NCBI GenBank assembly: GCA_030040115.1
Contig: JASHUH010000602.1
Span: forward strand, 1 to 6,390
DNA from: Acidobacteriaceae bacterium
Lineage (GTDB): Bacteria; Acidobacteriota; Terriglobia; Terriglobales; Acidobacteriaceae
Direction of reading: 5' to 3'
DNA: 6,390 bases
The notes under the pieces were generated by a model. It was not told the DNA's origin. It saw only the letters and a list, made by a program, of their open reading frames with translations, and ran no database searches. A program made the position numbers and the translations under genes. Positions 6,217 through 6,390 of this stretch are shown here, one piece after another. Within the stretch, counting starts at the first letter, position 1. Each line of letters opens with the position of its first letter.

Positions 6217-6390
6217 ATGCGGGTATTTGGGATCGACTGCGGAACCGAGGTCACGGGCTTCGGCGTCGTGGAGACGGATGGCGCAGCCCGGGCGCCGGGA
6301 CTGGCCCTGACCGCTATGGGCGCAATTCGGGTAAAGAAAGCGCTTCCCTTGCCCGCTCGCCTGGAGCAGGTTTTCCGAGAGCTATCGGCG
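6217..6390 (+). CDS. ruvC: Crossover junction endodeoxyribonuclease RuvC, N-terminal 58 residues, cut by window edge
   Basis: The frame from ATG 6217 is open to the window end. It begins MRVFGIDCGTEVTGFGVVE, the first beta-hairpin of RuvC, with Asp7 as the first of the acidic catalytic residues that bind magnesium. The later LPLPARLEQVFRELS segment matches the family's helix that follows (usually PxRL..I...L). RuvC cuts Holliday junctions as a dimer, in the cytoplasm, with the RuvAB branch-migration motor, during recombinational repair. Cys8 replaces the Pro found in many RuvC proteins (GIDPG). The remaining catalytic acids lie outside the window. No ruvA or ruvB is visible here, and the neighbour upstream is divergent, so this gene starts its own transcript. 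Confidence 0.88.
   Translation, partial: MRVFGIDCGTEVTGFGVVETDGAARAPGLALTAMGAIRVKKALPLPARLEQVFRELSA

Noticed and set aside
6054..6310. Small frames on both strands across the ruvC upstream region
   Set aside because: The ruvC frame explains the DNA from 6217 on; the others lack family resemblance and ribosome sites.

Overview
This 6.4 kb, GC-rich window (roughly 60-65% GC by eye) looks like an ordinary chromosomal stretch of a Gram-negative, heterotrophic soil-type bacterium. The protein styles suggest Acidobacteriota: a secreted GH105-type glycosidase, a multi-PAS/GAF hybrid-sensor-like kinase, an S1/P1-type nuclease, and a RuvC with GIDCG in place of the usual GIDPG. The phylum assignment is inference, since there is no rRNA or tRNA gene in the window. 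I saw no tRNA, rRNA, CRISPR array, insertion sequence or prophage gene.

Layout, left to right. (1) Positions 2-1219, minus strand: the N-terminal 406 residues of an exported GH88/GH105-type unsaturated glucuronyl/rhamnogalacturonyl hydrolase, cut by the left edge. (2) Positions 1390-4197, minus strand: a 935-residue membrane-anchored sensor histidine kinase (2 TM, PAS, PAS, GAF, PAS, HisKA, HATPase_c) with no response regulator nearby. (3) Positions 4198-4507: a 310 bp, relatively AT-richer divergent intergenic region with two small inverted repeats. (4) Positions 4508-5482, plus strand: a secreted zinc-dependent S1/P1-nuclease-like protein with most metal ligands recognisable. (5) Positions 5515-6057, minus strand: a DUF2062 membrane protein, convergent with the nuclease. 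(6) Positions 6217-6390, plus strand: the first 58 codons of ruvC (Holliday junction resolvase), cut by the right edge.

The genes do not form one obvious pathway. The kinase and the glycosidase are co-oriented with a 170 bp gap, so co-transcription is possible but not shown. The nuclease, the DUF2062 gene and ruvC each appear to have their own promoter.

I did not find convincing evidence of a novel system. The items most worth a second look are a shared -10-like TAnACT hexamer 6-8 nt before the ATG of both the nuclease and ruvC (possible leaderless transcription), a Cys/His cluster in the third PAS domain of the kinase, an apparent Asp-to-Glu change in the zinc site of the nuclease, and the structured intergenic region upstream of the kinase.
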